Part shown: positions 16,874 to 26,524 of the stretch, piece after piece
How the letters are laid out: every line of letters begins with the position of its first letter
Position numbering within the stretch: position 1 is the stretch's first letter
Assembly: GCF_900143525.1 (NCBI RefSeq)
Contig: NZ_FREZ01000001.1
Location: forward strand, 1-64,000
Length of the DNA stretch: 64,000 nucleotides
Origin: Ruegeria sp. Alg231-54
GTDB lineage: Bacteria > Pseudomonadota > Alphaproteobacteria > Rhodobacterales > Rhodobacteraceae
Direction of reading: 5' to 3'
Made by a program: the position numbers and the translations under genes
Notes under the pieces: model-generated
Databases searched by the model: none
What the model saw: only the letters and a program-made list of their open reading frames with translations
What the model was told of the DNA's origin: nothing

Positions 16874-19659
16874 CCGGGCCTCTTTCCATTCAGCGCCTGC
16901 CACGTGCATTCGATCAGTCTCTTGGCGATGATGCGCGCGCGGCGGTCAGCGGCATTACCTCCGATCAAGGCGAGTTGATCGCTGGGGCAGCAGGGTCCAG
17001 CCCCTATCTGAAAAACTTGATCGATCACGAAAGCGATTGGTTGGCCTCAGCGCTGCAACACCCCGAACAAGCGCTGGCCGACGTTCTGCAGGCTGCGCGA
17101 ATGTTACCGCCGGATCAGTTGAAACCGGGGCTGCGGCTGGCCAAGCGACGGATGGCGTTGTTGACCGCTCTGGCCGATCTGGCGGGCGCTTGGCCGTTGG
17201 AAAAGGTGACCGCGGCGCTAACCGATTTTGGCGCGTTGGCGGCGGATGTGGCGGCCAAGGCCGAGATCGCCAACCTGATCCGGCGCGGCAAACTTCCGGG
17301 CATGGGGCCGGACGATGTCGAAACCGCCGCCGGGATGATTGTCCTGGCGATGGGCAAGATGGGCGCGTACGAGTTGAACTACAGTTCGGACATCGACCTG
17401 ATCGTTCTGTTCGATGAGACCCGGTTTGATCCCGATGACTTCTACGAAGCTCGGCAAGGCATGGTGCGGGCGACGCGCAATTTCTGCGCCACGCTCAGCG
17501 ACAAGACAGCGGATGGGTATGTATTCCGCACTGATCTGCGCCTGCGCCCGGACCCAGCGGTAACGCCGGTCTGCATGGCGGCTGAGGCGGCCGAGCGGTA
17601 CTATGAAAGCCTTGGCCGCACGTGGGAGCGCGCGGCCTATATAAAAGCACGCCCATGCGCTGGCGATATTGCGGCAGGACAACGGTTTCTGGATACGCTG
17701 CGCCCCTTTGTCTGGCGGCGTCACCTGGATTTTGCTGCCATTCAGGACGCCCATGACATGCGGCTGCGCATACGTGAAAATAAGGGAACCGGCGGTGCTC
17801 TGACCATTCCAGGCCATGACATGAAACTGGGGCAGGGCGGCATTCGCGAAATCGAGTTCTTTACCCAGACCCGCCAGTTGATCGCTGGGGGTCGAGACCC
17901 TGACTTGCGCGTGCGCGGTACAGTGCCCGGATTGGCGGCCCTTGCCGAAAAGAATTGGGTCCCGCAGGACGTGGCCGACAAGCTGACCGATCACTACCGC
18001 GCCCATCGCGAGGTCGAACACCGCATCCAGATGGTCCATGACGCTCAGACCCACAAGGTGCCGCAATCGCCGGACGGGATAGAACGCGTTGCCTGCCTGA
18101 TGGGGATAGACGTCGACGAACTGACCCGTGACCTGACCCACAGGCTGACCGAAGTGCACGAACTGACCGAAGGCTTTTTTGCGCCCGGTTCCTCAACGCG
18201 CGCGCCAGTTGGCGAAGTGGATTTTGACCAGAACGTTCTGGCCCGCTGGACGACATATCCCGCACTGCGATCGCAACGCGGCGCGCGGATTTTCGAACGT
18301 CTCAAACCCGAGCTGCTATCGCGTTTGGCAAAAACGGCGCAACCGGACGAGGCGCTGCGGGCGCTGGATGGTTTTCTGTCAGGCTTGCCCGCCGGCGTTC
18401 AGCTGTTTTCACTGTTTGAGGCCAACCCCCAACTGATCGACCTGCTGATTGATATTGTCGGGACATCCCACGCGCTTGCGGCGCATCTGTCGCGCAATGC
18501 ATCGGTGTTTGATGCGGTGATCGGCGGGAGTTTCTTTAGCGACTGGCCGGGGCAGGCCACGCTGCAGGCGGATCTGGATCAGGCCCTCTCGGAGGAAGCG
18601 GATTACGAAAGCCAGCTCGATCTGGCCCGCCGTTGGTGCAAGGAATGGCACTTCCGCGTTGGCGTTCATCACCTGCGCGGGCTGATCGATGGTGAACAGG
18701 CGGGGCAGCAATACGCTCAGCTTGCCAGCGCTGTGATCGCTGCGATCCTACCGCGTGTGTCCGAACAGTTTGCCCGTAAACACGGTCCGGCCCCGGGGCG
18801 CGGTGCAACCGTGCTGGGCATGGGGTCCCTTGGGGCTGGGCGAATAAACTCGCAATCCGATCTGGATATGATCGTGATCTATGACCCTCTGGATCAGGAT
18901 ATGTCCGACGGCCCGCGCCCCTTGGCCACCCGCACTTATTACGCACGGTTTACGCAGGCGCTGATCACGGCCCTATCAGCGCCGATGTCGCAGGGGCGGC
19001 TGTATGAGGTCGATATGCGCCTGCGTCCGTCAGGCAATCAGGGGCCGGTGGCGACAAGTTGGGCCAGCTTTACCAACTATCAGCAAAACGAGGCCTGGGT
19101 TTGGGAACACCTTGCCCTGACACGGGCCCGCGTTATCGCCGGAGACGATGGTTTGGCCGAAGATATCGAGACGTTCCGCACAACCCTGCTGTCGCAACCG
19201 CGTGACCATCAGAGGGCCCTGCGCGAAGTGGCCGAGATGCGCGCCCGCTTGGCCGCAGCCAAATCACCTGCGGGGATCTGGGACGCCAAAAACGGCCCCG
19301 GCCGGATGATGGATATTGAACTGATGGCAGAAACCGGGGCGCTGTTGTCAGGCGTCGTACAGCGCGATGTGCATTCCGGTTTGGACGGCGCCGTCGCTGC
19401 TGGTTCGCTGGACGTCGCTCAGGCGCAAACGTTGAAGGACTGCTACGACCTATGCTGGTCCGTGCAATGCGCGGCGCGTTTGTTGTCCGGCAAGGTCATC
19501 GAAGCTGACAAGGTCGGCGAAGGGGGGGCTGCCTTCCTGTGCCGCGCGACTGGATTTGAACAGGTTGAACAGCTGCAAAGCGCGCTGCAAGACAGCTACA
19601 GCACGGCCGTCGGGATCATTGGCGGCGTGATCAGGGACGAAGATGATGGCGCAGAGTAA
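16870..19659 (+). CDS. glnE: Bifunctional glutamine synthetase adenylyltransferase/deadenylyltransferase
   Basis: 929 residues, normal length. Two nucleotidyltransferase domains are present: ELNYSSDIDLIVLFDE near residue 170 (deadenylylating half) and GAGRINSQSDLDMIVIYD near residue 655 (adenylylating half), each followed by the DxRLRP motif (TDLRLRPDP; VDMRLRPSG). GlnE adds or removes AMP on glutamine synthetase in answer to PII state and glutamine, so it sets nitrogen assimilation. The gene is translationally coupled to the upstream small gene and overlaps the downstream one by 17 bp. Confidence 0.97.
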   Translation: MTGPLSIQRLPRAFDQSLGDDARAAVSGITSDQGELIAGAAGSSPYLKNLIDHESDWLASALQHPEQALADVLQAARMLPPDQLKPGLRLAKRRMALLTALADLAGAWPLEKVTAALTDFGALAADVAAKAEIANLIRRGKLPGMGPDDVETAAGMIVLAMGKMGAYELNYSSDIDLIVLFDETRFDPDDFYEARQGMVRATRNFCATLSDKTADGYVFRTDLRLRPDPAVTPVCMAAEAAERYYESLGRTWERAAYIKARPCAGDIAAGQRFLDTLRPFVWRRHLDFAAIQDAHDMRLRIRENKGTGGALTIPGHDMKLGQGGIREIEFFTQTRQLIAGGRDPDLRVRGTVPGLAALAEKNWVPQDVADKLTDHYRAHREVEHRIQMVHDAQTHKVPQSPDGIERVACLMGIDVDELTRDLTHRLTEVHELTEGFFAPGSSTRAPVGEVDFDQNVLARWTTYPALRSQRGARIFERLKPELLSRLAKTAQPDEALRALDGFLSGLPAGVQLFSLFEANPQLIDLLIDIVGTSHALAAHLSRNASVFDAVIGGSFFSDWPGQATLQADLDQALSEEADYESQLDLARRWCKEWHFRVGVHHLRGLIDGEQAGQQYAQLASAVIAAILPRVSEQFARKHGPAPGRGATVLGMGSLGAGRINSQSDLDMIVIYDPLDQDMSDGPRPLATRTYYARFTQALITALSAPMSQGRLYEVDMRLRPSGNQGPVATSWASFTNYQQNEAWVWEHLALTRARVIAGDDGLAEDIETFRTTLLSQPRDHQRALREVAEMRARLAAAKSPAGIWDAKNGPGRMMDIELMAETGALLSGVVQRDVHSGLDGAVAAGSLDVAQAQTLKDCYDLCWSVQCAARLLSGKVIEADKVGEGGAAFLCRATGFEQVEQLQSALQDSYSTAVGIIGGVIRDEDDGAE

Positions 19660-19918
19660 AGATCCAAATGATCACAAAGGGTTGATCCGCGAAGCGTACC
19701 GAATCGAAGGCATCACGTTGCCTGAATGCCGCAGCATCTTTCTGGACTGGGCGCTGAGCCTGCCCGCTGAACGGGACCAATCCCAGGCGCTGATCGATCT
19801 GCATGCCGCCTATTCCCAGCAGGACGCGGATCACCCGATGACGCAGGTGCTGGCTGAGGGGTTGCAATCTGCCAAAACCCCCAAGCGGCGGGGCGGTTGG
19901 CGGTCTCGCGACCGCTAG
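19643..19918 (+). CDS. Small conserved hypothetical protein downstream of glnE
   Basis: 91 residues, starting at one of two consecutive ATGs (19643, 19646) inside the end of glnE. Soluble and charged, with DHKGLIREAYRIEGITLPECRSIFLDWALSLP, split here as a helix-rich body, and a basic tail (KTPKRRGGWRSRDR). The overlap with glnE and coding-like composition support expression. I recall similar small genes in this place in other Rhodobacteraceae but no function. Confidence 0.7.
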   Translation: MMAQSKDPNDHKGLIREAYRIEGITLPECRSIFLDWALSLPAERDQSQALIDLHAAYSQQDADHPMTQVLAEGLQSAKTPKRRGGWRSRDR

Positions 19919-19956
19919 GGCTTTTCCCCCGTGGCGTTCGCGACTATGAGGGCGTC

Positions 19957-21159
19957 ATGACCCAAATTGCCGATCACCCCCGTATCCGCCTGAAACCCAA
20001 AGCCAACGCACGTGGCCTGCGCCACGGTTTTCCTTGGGTGTATGCCAATGACATCGTGACGGATCGCCGGACGCGTAAAATCCCGGCAGGGGCGCTGGCG
20101 GTGCTTGAGGATGACAAACGCGCGCCCATTGCACTGGTTGCGGTGAATCCTGACTCCAAAATCATGTGCCGCGTTCTGGACCGCGATCTGGACGTGCAAC
20201 TGGACGCCGCGTGGTTCGAAACCCGCCTTCGCCGCGCGCTTGAGATGCGCGAACGCCTGTTCGACGCAACCTATTATCGCCTGATCCACGCCGAAGCGGA
20301 CGGCTTTCCCGGCGTCATTATCGACCGGTTCGGCGATGCCTGTGTGATCCAGCCCAATGCCGCGTGGGCCGAGGCGCATCTGGAAACTCTGACCGAGGCT
20401 CTGGTCACTGTCACCGGCGTGACAACCGTGCTCAAAAACGCCTCGGGCCGGACCCGAGGGCTGGAAGGTTTGGATGATGTGAACCTCACCTTGCGTGGCA
20501 CCGCGCCCGATGCGCCGCTACCGGTGCCGATGAACGGCGCGACCTACATGGCCGATCTGACCGGCGGTCAGAAAACCGGTCTGTTCTATGACCAACGCCC
20601 GAACCATGCCTTCGCGGCGCGACTTGTCCAACCCGGCGCGCAGGTATTGGACGTGTTCAGCCATGTGGGTGGTTTCGGGCTGGCAATGCTAGCCGGTGGC
20701 GCGGGCCGGGCGCTGTCTGTAGATGGATCTGCAGCCGCGCTGGACCTTGCGACCAAAGGGGCCGAGGCCTCTGGTTTTGCAGACACGTTCCAAACCCGTC
20801 AAGGCGATGCCTTCGAGGTCCTGACCCAATTGGGTGAAGAGGGCGCGCAGTTCGACGTCGTCATCTGCGACCCGCCAGCCTTTGCACCTTCCAGACAAGC
20901 GCTGGACGCGGGCCTGCGTGCCTATGAACGTGTGGCCCGTTTGGCGGCAGCTCTGGTCATACCCGGCGGCTATCTGGGCCTGTGCTCGTGTTCGCACGCG
21001 GCTGATCTGGGTCGGTTCCGCGACGCGTCGTCTCGTGGGATTGGTCGGGCAGGGCGACAGGCGCAACTGATCCATACAGGCTTTGCCGGACCCGACCATC
21101 CACAACTGCCGCAACTGGCTGAAAGCGGCTATCTCAAAGCTGTGTTCTACCGGCTGTGA
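19957..21159 (+). CDS. Class I rRNA methyltransferase, RlmI/PUA type
   Basis: 400 residues from MTQIADHPRIRLK; a longer start at 19897 would overlap the previous gene. The N-terminal PUA-like part has RLKPKANARGLRHGFPWVYAND; the centre has FYDQRPNHAF, then the SAM site VLDVFSHVGGFGLAMLAGGA and the catalytic-loop motif VICDPPAFAPS. This is the RlmI family, which makes 5-methylcytosine in 23S rRNA in E. coli; the exact base here is not proven. Its stop overlaps the next start (GTGA). Confidence 0.88.
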   Translation: MTQIADHPRIRLKPKANARGLRHGFPWVYANDIVTDRRTRKIPAGALAVLEDDKRAPIALVAVNPDSKIMCRVLDRDLDVQLDAAWFETRLRRALEMRERLFDATYYRLIHAEADGFPGVIIDRFGDACVIQPNAAWAEAHLETLTEALVTVTGVTTVLKNASGRTRGLEGLDDVNLTLRGTAPDAPLPVPMNGATYMADLTGGQKTGLFYDQRPNHAFAARLVQPGAQVLDVFSHVGGFGLAMLAGGAGRALSVDGSAAALDLATKGAEASGFADTFQTRQGDAFEVLTQLGEEGAQFDVVICDPPAFAPSRQALDAGLRAYERVARLAAALVIPGGYLGLCSCSHAADLGRFRDASSRGIGRAGRQAQLIHTGFAGPDHPQLPQLAESGYLKAVFYRL

Positions 21160-21698
21160 AAGCAGTTCTGGATACCTGCGTCATCTACCCTACGGTGATG
21201 CGAGAGATGCTGCTCGGCGCTGCCAAACTAGGCCATTTCACCCCCGTGTGGTCGGCCCGCATCCTCGAGGAATGGGCGCGTGCGGCCCGTAAGCTGGGCC
21301 CAACAGGCGAGGCTCAGGCCCGCGCCGAAATCGCACTGGCGCAAGCCAATTGGCCCAAAGCCGAGTTTCCTGCGGCAACCAATGTCGAACAGCGGCTCTG
21401 GCTGCCGGACAGTGCGGATATCCACGTTCTGGCAACGGCTGTTGCATCCTCGGCGGACGTGATCGTCACTGTCAACGCCAAGGACTTTCCCCGAAACATC
21501 CTGTCCGAGGAAGGGCTGGATCGCCGCGATCCAGACGGTCTGCTGCACAGCTTCTGGCAATCCGATCCCGACGGTATGAGCGACACAGCCAACCGTGTCC
21601 TGGCCGAGGCCAACCGCCTGTCGGGCGACCAATGGACCCTGCGCCCGCTTATGAAAAAAGCCCGCCTCCCACGTCTGGGCAAAGCGCTCGCCGCGTAA
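21156..21698 (+). CDS. PIN-domain protein (RSP_2648 type)
   Basis: 180 residues, GTG start overlapping the stop of the methyltransferase by 4 bp. LDTCVIYP supplies the first PIN aspartate (D6), followed by LLGAAKLGHFTPVWSARILEEW and later DSADIHVLATAV and VTVNAKDFP, which carry the other acidic positions. PIN proteins are metal-dependent RNases, often toxins, but no antitoxin gene lies beside it and the coupling to an rRNA methyltransferase suggests a housekeeping role instead. This family is known from Rhodobacter as a conserved, uncharacterised type. Confidence 0.8.
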   Translation: MKAVLDTCVIYPTVMREMLLGAAKLGHFTPVWSARILEEWARAARKLGPTGEAQARAEIALAQANWPKAEFPAATNVEQRLWLPDSADIHVLATAVASSADVIVTVNAKDFPRNILSEEGLDRRDPDGLLHSFWQSDPDGMSDTANRVLAEANRLSGDQWTLRPLMKKARLPRLGKALAA

Positions 21699-21769
21699 AC
21701 GGGATCCAGCTTCATCTGGCTAAAAATATCCCGGAGAGCACTATAGGCTGGCCTCTCGCTGCCCTTAGA

Positions 21770-22456
21770 TCAGCCACGGTTCCAACGCTGCTCTAATGCC
21801 TCCAGGGCAGCGATCCGTTCGTCTGTTTTTGGATGGCTCATCAACCAGGCGGGCACAACGCCAGCACGCTGCTGCGTCAGGTCTTCCAGCTTGTGAAACA
21901 GCGACTTCTGCGGTCCGATCCCGATCCCGGCTTTGGTCAGCAAAGCGGCGGCATACTCATCAGCCTCATACTCATCACTGCGCGACAGGCGCGACGCCAA
22001 CAGGTGCGTCAGCATATTGGCGATCCACGCGCCGATGAACGGGATAAAGCGGTTCAGCAGCATCATCAATGCGGCCCGCAGCGCATTCTGTCCGGAAAAG
22101 TCGATCATCCGACGGCGCGCATGCCCCAGCGCCACGTGACCGAGCTCATGCGCGATGACGCTGGCCATTTCTTCGGCGGAAACCTCGCCGCTGCGAAATT
22201 TGCGGTAGAATCCACGCGTGATAAAAATCCGACCGTCCGGTGCCGCCAGACCGTTCACGGGGTCAATCTCGTAGATGTAGACCGGCACCCGGTCGATCTC
22301 TAACGCTGCAGCCAGCCGGTCGGTCATGCGTTTCAGGGCAGGGTCGGCCAGCTCAGTCGATTTTGCATCCAGGTCCCTATGGGTGCGCCAGACGGAAATC
22401 CGGTACATCACAATGGCATAGGCGATCGCCAGCAGGATCGGGGTCAGACGTAGCAT
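21770..22456 (-). CDS. M48-family membrane metalloprotease
   Basis: 228 residues. The zinc motif HELGH (H103, E104, H107) is followed by VALGHARRR, and the third ligand is probably the glutamate in DEYEADEYAA near residue 164. Hydrophobic segments at the N-terminus and around 125-150 place it in the inner membrane. It is shorter than full HtpX (about 290) and than BepA, which has a TPR tail. It probably degrades misfolded membrane or periplasmic proteins. Confidence 0.85.
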   Translation of the reverse strand: MLRLTPILLAIAYAIVMYRISVWRTHRDLDAKSTELADPALKRMTDRLAAALEIDRVPVYIYEIDPVNGLAAPDGRIFITRGFYRKFRSGEVSAEEMASVIAHELGHVALGHARRRMIDFSGQNALRAALMMLLNRFIPFIGAWIANMLTHLLASRLSRSDEYEADEYAAALLTKAGIGIGPQKSLFHKLEDLTQQRAGVVPAWLMSHPKTDERIAALEALEQRWNRG

Positions 22457-22676
22457 ATTACAAATATGGTTCCGGGCAGGGGAATAGGCAACTGGCCCAG
22501 TGTCATAAACTCTGCGTTAAACAACAAGATTGTTGTCCATTGCTTCCAACGGCCCACTGCGCAAAAGAAAATCGCCGCCGGTATTCCGCTTGAGGGCAAT
22601 CAAACTGAGGTGAACAGGTGAAACACAGCGGCTGCCAGACTTGTCGCAGGGCAGGTTGCGCCATAACTTTGAAACT

Positions 22677-23345
22677 ATGTGGTCATTTGCCGATATCCGA
22701 CCAGCCTATAGCCGGGCTGAAAGAGTCAGTGATGGCGTTGTTCATGTCCTTGGCGTTGCAGCGGCAATTGTTGCCGTTCCGGCGCTGATCGCGTTGACCG
22801 CCCTATATCGGACCGAGCCTGCCGCAGTTCTTGGGGTCTCGGTCTACGGCTTCACGCTTATCCTGATGCTGTCGTTTTCGGCTTTGTACAACATGGTGCA
22901 ATCAGATAGGTGGGGCGAGCTGCTGCGACGCCTTGATCACTCTGGGATTTACGTCAAGATTGCAGGTACTTACACGCCGTTCATCATGCTTTCTGGTGCC
23001 TCAATGACCGGGCTCATGATCGGTCTTTGGTCATCTGCGACGCTTGGATCAATCCTGAAGATGATCGACCCGCACCGGTTCCGTTGGTTCGGTTTGGCGC
23101 TGTATGTGTTGATGGGATGGGCGTCTGTTTGGGCGGGTCAATCACTACTCGCCGACTTGTCGCAACCTGTTGTGGCGCTGATGATCACCGGAGGCATCGT
23201 CTATACCGCGGGCATCGCCTTCTATCTTCTGGATTGGTTACCGTTCCACAACACGATCTGGCATGTCTTCGTTCTGACAGGCAGCGTGTTGTTTTTCCTT
23301 GCGGTTTCGTTCCGCATTGCCTGGGCGCCGGTCCTGCAGATCTGA
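22677..23345 (+). CDS. Hemolysin III / PAQR-family membrane protein (YqfA-like)
   Basis: 222 residues from MWSFADIRPAYS; a TTG at 22641 in frame gives a longer version. Seven hydrophobic helices and the family motifs ALYNMVQSD, LDHSGIYVKIAGTYTPF and FHNTIWHVFVLTGS, which carry the conserved Asp and His residues. The name comes from a Bacillus protein, but most bacterial members are not toxins; a metal-dependent lipid hydrolase-like role has been proposed for the superfamily. It is convergent with the VWA gene. Confidence 0.85.
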   Translation: MWSFADIRPAYSRAERVSDGVVHVLGVAAAIVAVPALIALTALYRTEPAAVLGVSVYGFTLILMLSFSALYNMVQSDRWGELLRRLDHSGIYVKIAGTYTPFIMLSGASMTGLMIGLWSSATLGSILKMIDPHRFRWFGLALYVLMGWASVWAGQSLLADLSQPVVALMITGGIVYTAGIAFYLLDWLPFHNTIWHVFVLTGSVLFFLAVSFRIAWAPVLQI

Positions 23346-23348
23346 TGG

Positions 23349-24533
23349 TCAGCGGGTCAGTTCCCGCATGCCCTGTTCCAACCCGGCCAGCGTCATCGGC
23401 ACCATGCGGTCCTCGAAAACCTCGCGGATCATGCCGATGGAATGGGTGTATTCCCAGTACTTTTCCGGCACCGGGTTGATCCACAGATTTGATGTCCACT
23501 GCCCGCGCGCGCGTTGCAGCCAGACCTGACCGGCTTCCTGGTTCCAGTGCTCATTCGCACCACCGGGATAGGCAATCTCATAAGGGCTCATCGAGGCGTC
23601 GCCGACGAAGATGCACTTGTAGTCTGAACCATAAGTGCGCAGTACCTCGTGGGTCGAGGTCTGCTGATCCCATCGGCGGTGATTGTTGCGCCAGACGCCT
23701 TCATACAGGCAGTTGTGAAAGTAGTAATATTCCAAATGCTTGAACTCGGTTCTTGCAGCGGAAAACAGCTCTTCGACAACTTTGATATGTGGATCCATCG
23801 AGCCGCCCACATCCAGAAACAACAGCACTTTGACTGCGTTGTGACGCTCGGGGCGGGTTTTGACGTCCAGATAGCCATGTTCGGCGGTGGCGCGGATCGT
23901 GCCGTCCAGATCCAGTTCCTCGGCCGCACCTTCGCGGGCCCAACGACGCAGGCGTTTCAGCGCGACCTTGATATTGCGCGTACCCAGTTCAACCGTGTCG
24001 TCCAGGTTCTTGAATTCACGCTTGTCCCACACTTTGACGGCGCGCTGATGGCGGCTTTCCTTTTGGCCGATACGCACACCTTCTGGGTTATAGCCATAGG
24101 CCCCGAACGGCGACGTCCCGGCGGTGCCGATCCACTTGTTGCCACCCTGATGGCGGCCTTCCTGATCCTTGAGACGCTCGCGCAGCGTCTCCATCAGTTT
24201 TTCAAAGCCGCCCATGGCCTCGATCTCGGCTTTTTCTTCGTCTGACAGGTGTTTCTCGGCCATCTTGGCCAGCCATTCGGCAGGGATATCGACAGCTTCG
24301 AGTACCTGATCAAAGCTGATCTCTTCCAGACCTTTGAAACTGGCGGCAAAGGCCTGGTCGAACTTGTCGATATTGCGCTCGTCCTTCACCATCGACACGC
24401 GAGCGAGGTAATAGAACGCCTCGACATCATAGGTCGCCAGGCCCTTTTTCATGCCTTCCAAAAAAGTCAGATACTCGCGCAGTGATACGGGAATGCTTGC
24501 TTTGCGGAGGTTTTCGAAAAAGGGCAGAAACAT
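23349..24533 (-). CDS. VWA-domain protein, CoxE type
   Basis: 394 residues. The N-terminal half is helical (FENLRKASIPVSLREYLTFL; MVKDERNIDKFDQAF); the C-terminal half is a von Willebrand A-like domain with the metal site LFLDVGGSMDPH (DxGxS). Proteins of this type are paired with MoxR AAA+ ATPases, and a MoxR gene lies at 26641-27486 on the same strand. Together they should act as a chaperone that inserts or activates a metal enzyme; in the CO dehydrogenase system the pair is CoxD/CoxE, but no cox genes are here. Confidence 0.88.
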   Translation of the reverse strand: MFLPFFENLRKASIPVSLREYLTFLEGMKKGLATYDVEAFYYLARVSMVKDERNIDKFDQAFAASFKGLEEISFDQVLEAVDIPAEWLAKMAEKHLSDEEKAEIEAMGGFEKLMETLRERLKDQEGRHQGGNKWIGTAGTSPFGAYGYNPEGVRIGQKESRHQRAVKVWDKREFKNLDDTVELGTRNIKVALKRLRRWAREGAAEELDLDGTIRATAEHGYLDVKTRPERHNAVKVLLFLDVGGSMDPHIKVVEELFSAARTEFKHLEYYYFHNCLYEGVWRNNHRRWDQQTSTHEVLRTYGSDYKCIFVGDASMSPYEIAYPGGANEHWNQEAGQVWLQRARGQWTSNLWINPVPEKYWEYTHSIGMIREVFEDRMVPMTLAGLEQGMRELTR

Positions 24534-24536
24534 TCG

Positions 24537-24707
24537 TTAACCCACCAAACGAACCAGGATCAGGGAAAGCACCAGACCTACAATGGCAAATGCGATGCCG
24601 TAACCGGCCGCATATTGGGCAATATCCGCGCCGCTGCCATTGCGTTTGCGAGCCTTCATCGCGCCAAGGATCGCCCCCAATAACGCCATTCCCAAAACTA
24701 CGACCAT
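24537..24707 (-). CDS. Small two-helix membrane protein
   Basis: 56 residues from the ATG at 24707 to TAA at 24537. Two hydrophobic helices (MVVVLGMALLGAILGAM and YGIAFAIVGLVLSLILVRLV) flank a basic turn (KARKRNGSGADIAQ). It fits the 3-bp gap after the DUF2927 lipoprotein gene and ends 3 bp before the VWA gene, so it is inside one operon. The start is GTCATGC-adjacent with no room for a separate promoter. I recall homologues labelled apolipoprotein acyltransferase, which is clearly wrong for its size. Function unknown. Confidence 0.72.
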   Translation of the reverse strand: MVVVLGMALLGAILGAMKARKRNGSGADIAQYAAGYGIAFAIVGLVLSLILVRLVG

Positions 24708-24710
24708 GCG

Positions 24711-26078
24711 TTATCCGCCTCTGTTGTTGGTGGACGGACCTTCGGCAACTTCCTGCATCAGCGACCGGACCACGACTTCCGAGCCAAAGCCGTATCGCGC
24801 CCATGCCAGACTGTCCAGCCTGACGGTACGTGCCTGTTTCGGGCGTCCGGCTTGATTGAGCGCTTCGGATTTCAACAGTAACAGAGTTGCCAATTGAGCG
24901 GCGTTTTCGGCCCGCGACATGACAGCAATTGCCTTGTCCAATTCGGGCAGGATCTCTGGTCCTTTTCCCTGCGAAAGCGCGAAGGCTGCGGTTTGCGTGG
25001 TCACATAAGCCTGATGGATTTCTGTTCCCGGTGCTGAGCGCAGAAATTGCATGGCAATTTCGTAGTGTCGGATCGCTTCTTGCGGATTGTCGAATTGCGC
25101 CATTCGGCCAAGAATATAATGCGGATATGCTCGCCGATGGTCGATCCAGCCCTGTTCCTGCCCGATCTGAACCGCTCTTTCCGCGGCTTTCACCCGGTTG
25201 CGGGTGCTTGGCCTTGATCCAAGCGACTTTTGGACGGCGTTGATCCACTCGCGCGGTGTGTCCGAAACAGGTTGCGCGGGTAAAGTGTTGCCGCGCGGGT
25301 TCAGCCGGCTGAGAATGCCGGGCAAAACGGCTTGCACTTGTTCGCGTGTCATGCCGCTGCGCAATTGGGGCGAATAAGCCGTGCGCAGAATCAGCATGTC
25401 AAAACCGGTCAGAATGGTGTGGATGTTGTCGTCGTTGAACACCGAATCCGGCAGGTGATACAGGTCATTCAGCGGCCCCAGAGCCTGTGCCAGTTCCTCG
25501 TGCAGGCAGTCGCGCTTTTCCTGCGGGCTCACGTCATAGGGAATGAAAATGCCCAGCCGTTCGCGGCTGCGCAGCGCGGTCCAACTACTTTTGCGTTTGC
25601 GCCGGTCCTGTCGATATTCCTCAAAGCTGGATGCGTTGGGAACCACGAAACAGGCGGCTTGCGGCAGGATGCGCTGGATCTGCTCCTGGCTAACGGCCTC
25701 GATTGTTATGTTGGCCTGGCCATCCGTTATCTGGTGAATGTCGATCCCGGCCTCGCGTTGCAGACGCGTCAACAACCGGGTCAGATCGCGCTGCATTGAC
25801 GGTGTGGGTGATCCCGTAAGCCGAACGGTGACGGGGCCCTCGAACCGGGTGAAGACGCGCAGGGTGGCACCGCCTTCGAGCGCGAAGTGCAGGGAAAGGA
25901 AATCGGACGCAATATTAGCGTTCGACCTAGCGGGTGGTCTTGGTCGGGTTGACGTGAACGCTTTGGCGGGCGGCAGGTTTGCCTCGATCGCCTTGACGCG
26001 TGTTGGCGGTTCAGGGGGGGTAACCGCGGTGCATCCGGCGACGGCAAAGCCAATCAGGACCGCAGCGACCCTGATCAT
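24711..26078 (-). CDS. DUF2927-type lipoprotein
   Basis: 455 residues. The N-terminus has a lipobox (LIGFAVAGC, C16), so it should be lipid-anchored in the envelope. Residues about 55-260 match the DUF2927 pattern as I know it (ANIASDFLSLHFALEGGATL, CFVVPNASSFEEYRQDRR, HEELAQALGPLNDLY, VFNDDNIHTILTGFDMLILR). The C-terminal third is TPR-like. Old annotations call this family an ATP-dependent transcriptional regulator, which does not fit a lipoprotein. It lies in the GNAT-DUF2927-small-VWA operon. Confidence 0.8.
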   Translation of the reverse strand: MIRVAAVLIGFAVAGCTAVTPPEPPTRVKAIEANLPPAKAFTSTRPRPPARSNANIASDFLSLHFALEGGATLRVFTRFEGPVTVRLTGSPTPSMQRDLTRLLTRLQREAGIDIHQITDGQANITIEAVSQEQIQRILPQAACFVVPNASSFEEYRQDRRKRKSSWTALRSRERLGIFIPYDVSPQEKRDCLHEELAQALGPLNDLYHLPDSVFNDDNIHTILTGFDMLILRTAYSPQLRSGMTREQVQAVLPGILSRLNPRGNTLPAQPVSDTPREWINAVQKSLGSRPSTRNRVKAAERAVQIGQEQGWIDHRRAYPHYILGRMAQFDNPQEAIRHYEIAMQFLRSAPGTEIHQAYVTTQTAAFALSQGKGPEILPELDKAIAVMSRAENAAQLATLLLLKSEALNQAGRPKQARTVRLDSLAWARYGFGSEVVVRSLMQEVAEGPSTNNRGG

Positions 26079-26524
26079 GGGCGTTGATACCGGATAAAGG
26101 GCGTTTGCTTGCCAATCCGATCATAGAGCTTGCGCGCTGTGTGATTGAACTCTTGCGTCAGCCAATAGACGGATGGCGCGCCTTGCCGGTCGGCCTCATC
26201 ATACACCGCATGAATCAACGCGCGGCCAACGCCGGTTCCGCGCGCCTCGGGCCGGGCGAACAGGTCTTGCAGGTAGCAAACGCTTTCTTCTTTCCACGCA
26301 TGGCGGTGAAACAGGTAATGGGTCAGACCGACAAGCTGACCATTCGCGTCGGCCACGAAGCAGGAAAAATCGTTGGGATCATTGCCCAGCAACCGTGCGA
26401 AGGTGCTGTCATATGTTTGATCCGGCACGGTCGTTTCATAAAACGCCAGATAGTCGCGCCACATCTCGGCCCATTCTGCGCGATCTTCGGGCAGCAGCGC
26501 CCGGATATTGAAGGTGTCAGACAC
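26075..26524 (-). CDS. GNAT-family N-acetyltransferase
   Basis: 149 residues. The acetyl-CoA site ARPEARGTGVGRALI, preceded by LQDLF and followed by VYWLTQEFNHTARKLYDRIG, is typical of GNAT enzymes that act on small amines. Substrate unknown. Its stop overlaps the DUF2927 start by 4 bp (ATGA), which makes it the first or second gene of the downstream operon. MoxR lies 117 bp upstream on the same strand. Confidence 0.88.
   Translation of the reverse strand: MSDTFNIRALLPEDRAEWAEMWRDYLAFYETTVPDQTYDSTFARLLGNDPNDFSCFVADANGQLVGLTHYLFHRHAWKEESVCYLQDLFARPEARGTGVGRALIHAVYDEADRQGAPSVYWLTQEFNHTARKLYDRIGKQTPFIRYQRP

Noticed and set aside
17218..18159. 313-codon open frame antisense to glnE
   Set aside because: It lies inside a clear glnE with all motifs; the antisense product has no recognisable features.
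21156..21698. PIN protein considered as toxin of a toxin-antitoxin pair
   Set aside because: No antitoxin-like gene beside it; it is coupled to an rRNA methyltransferase gene instead.
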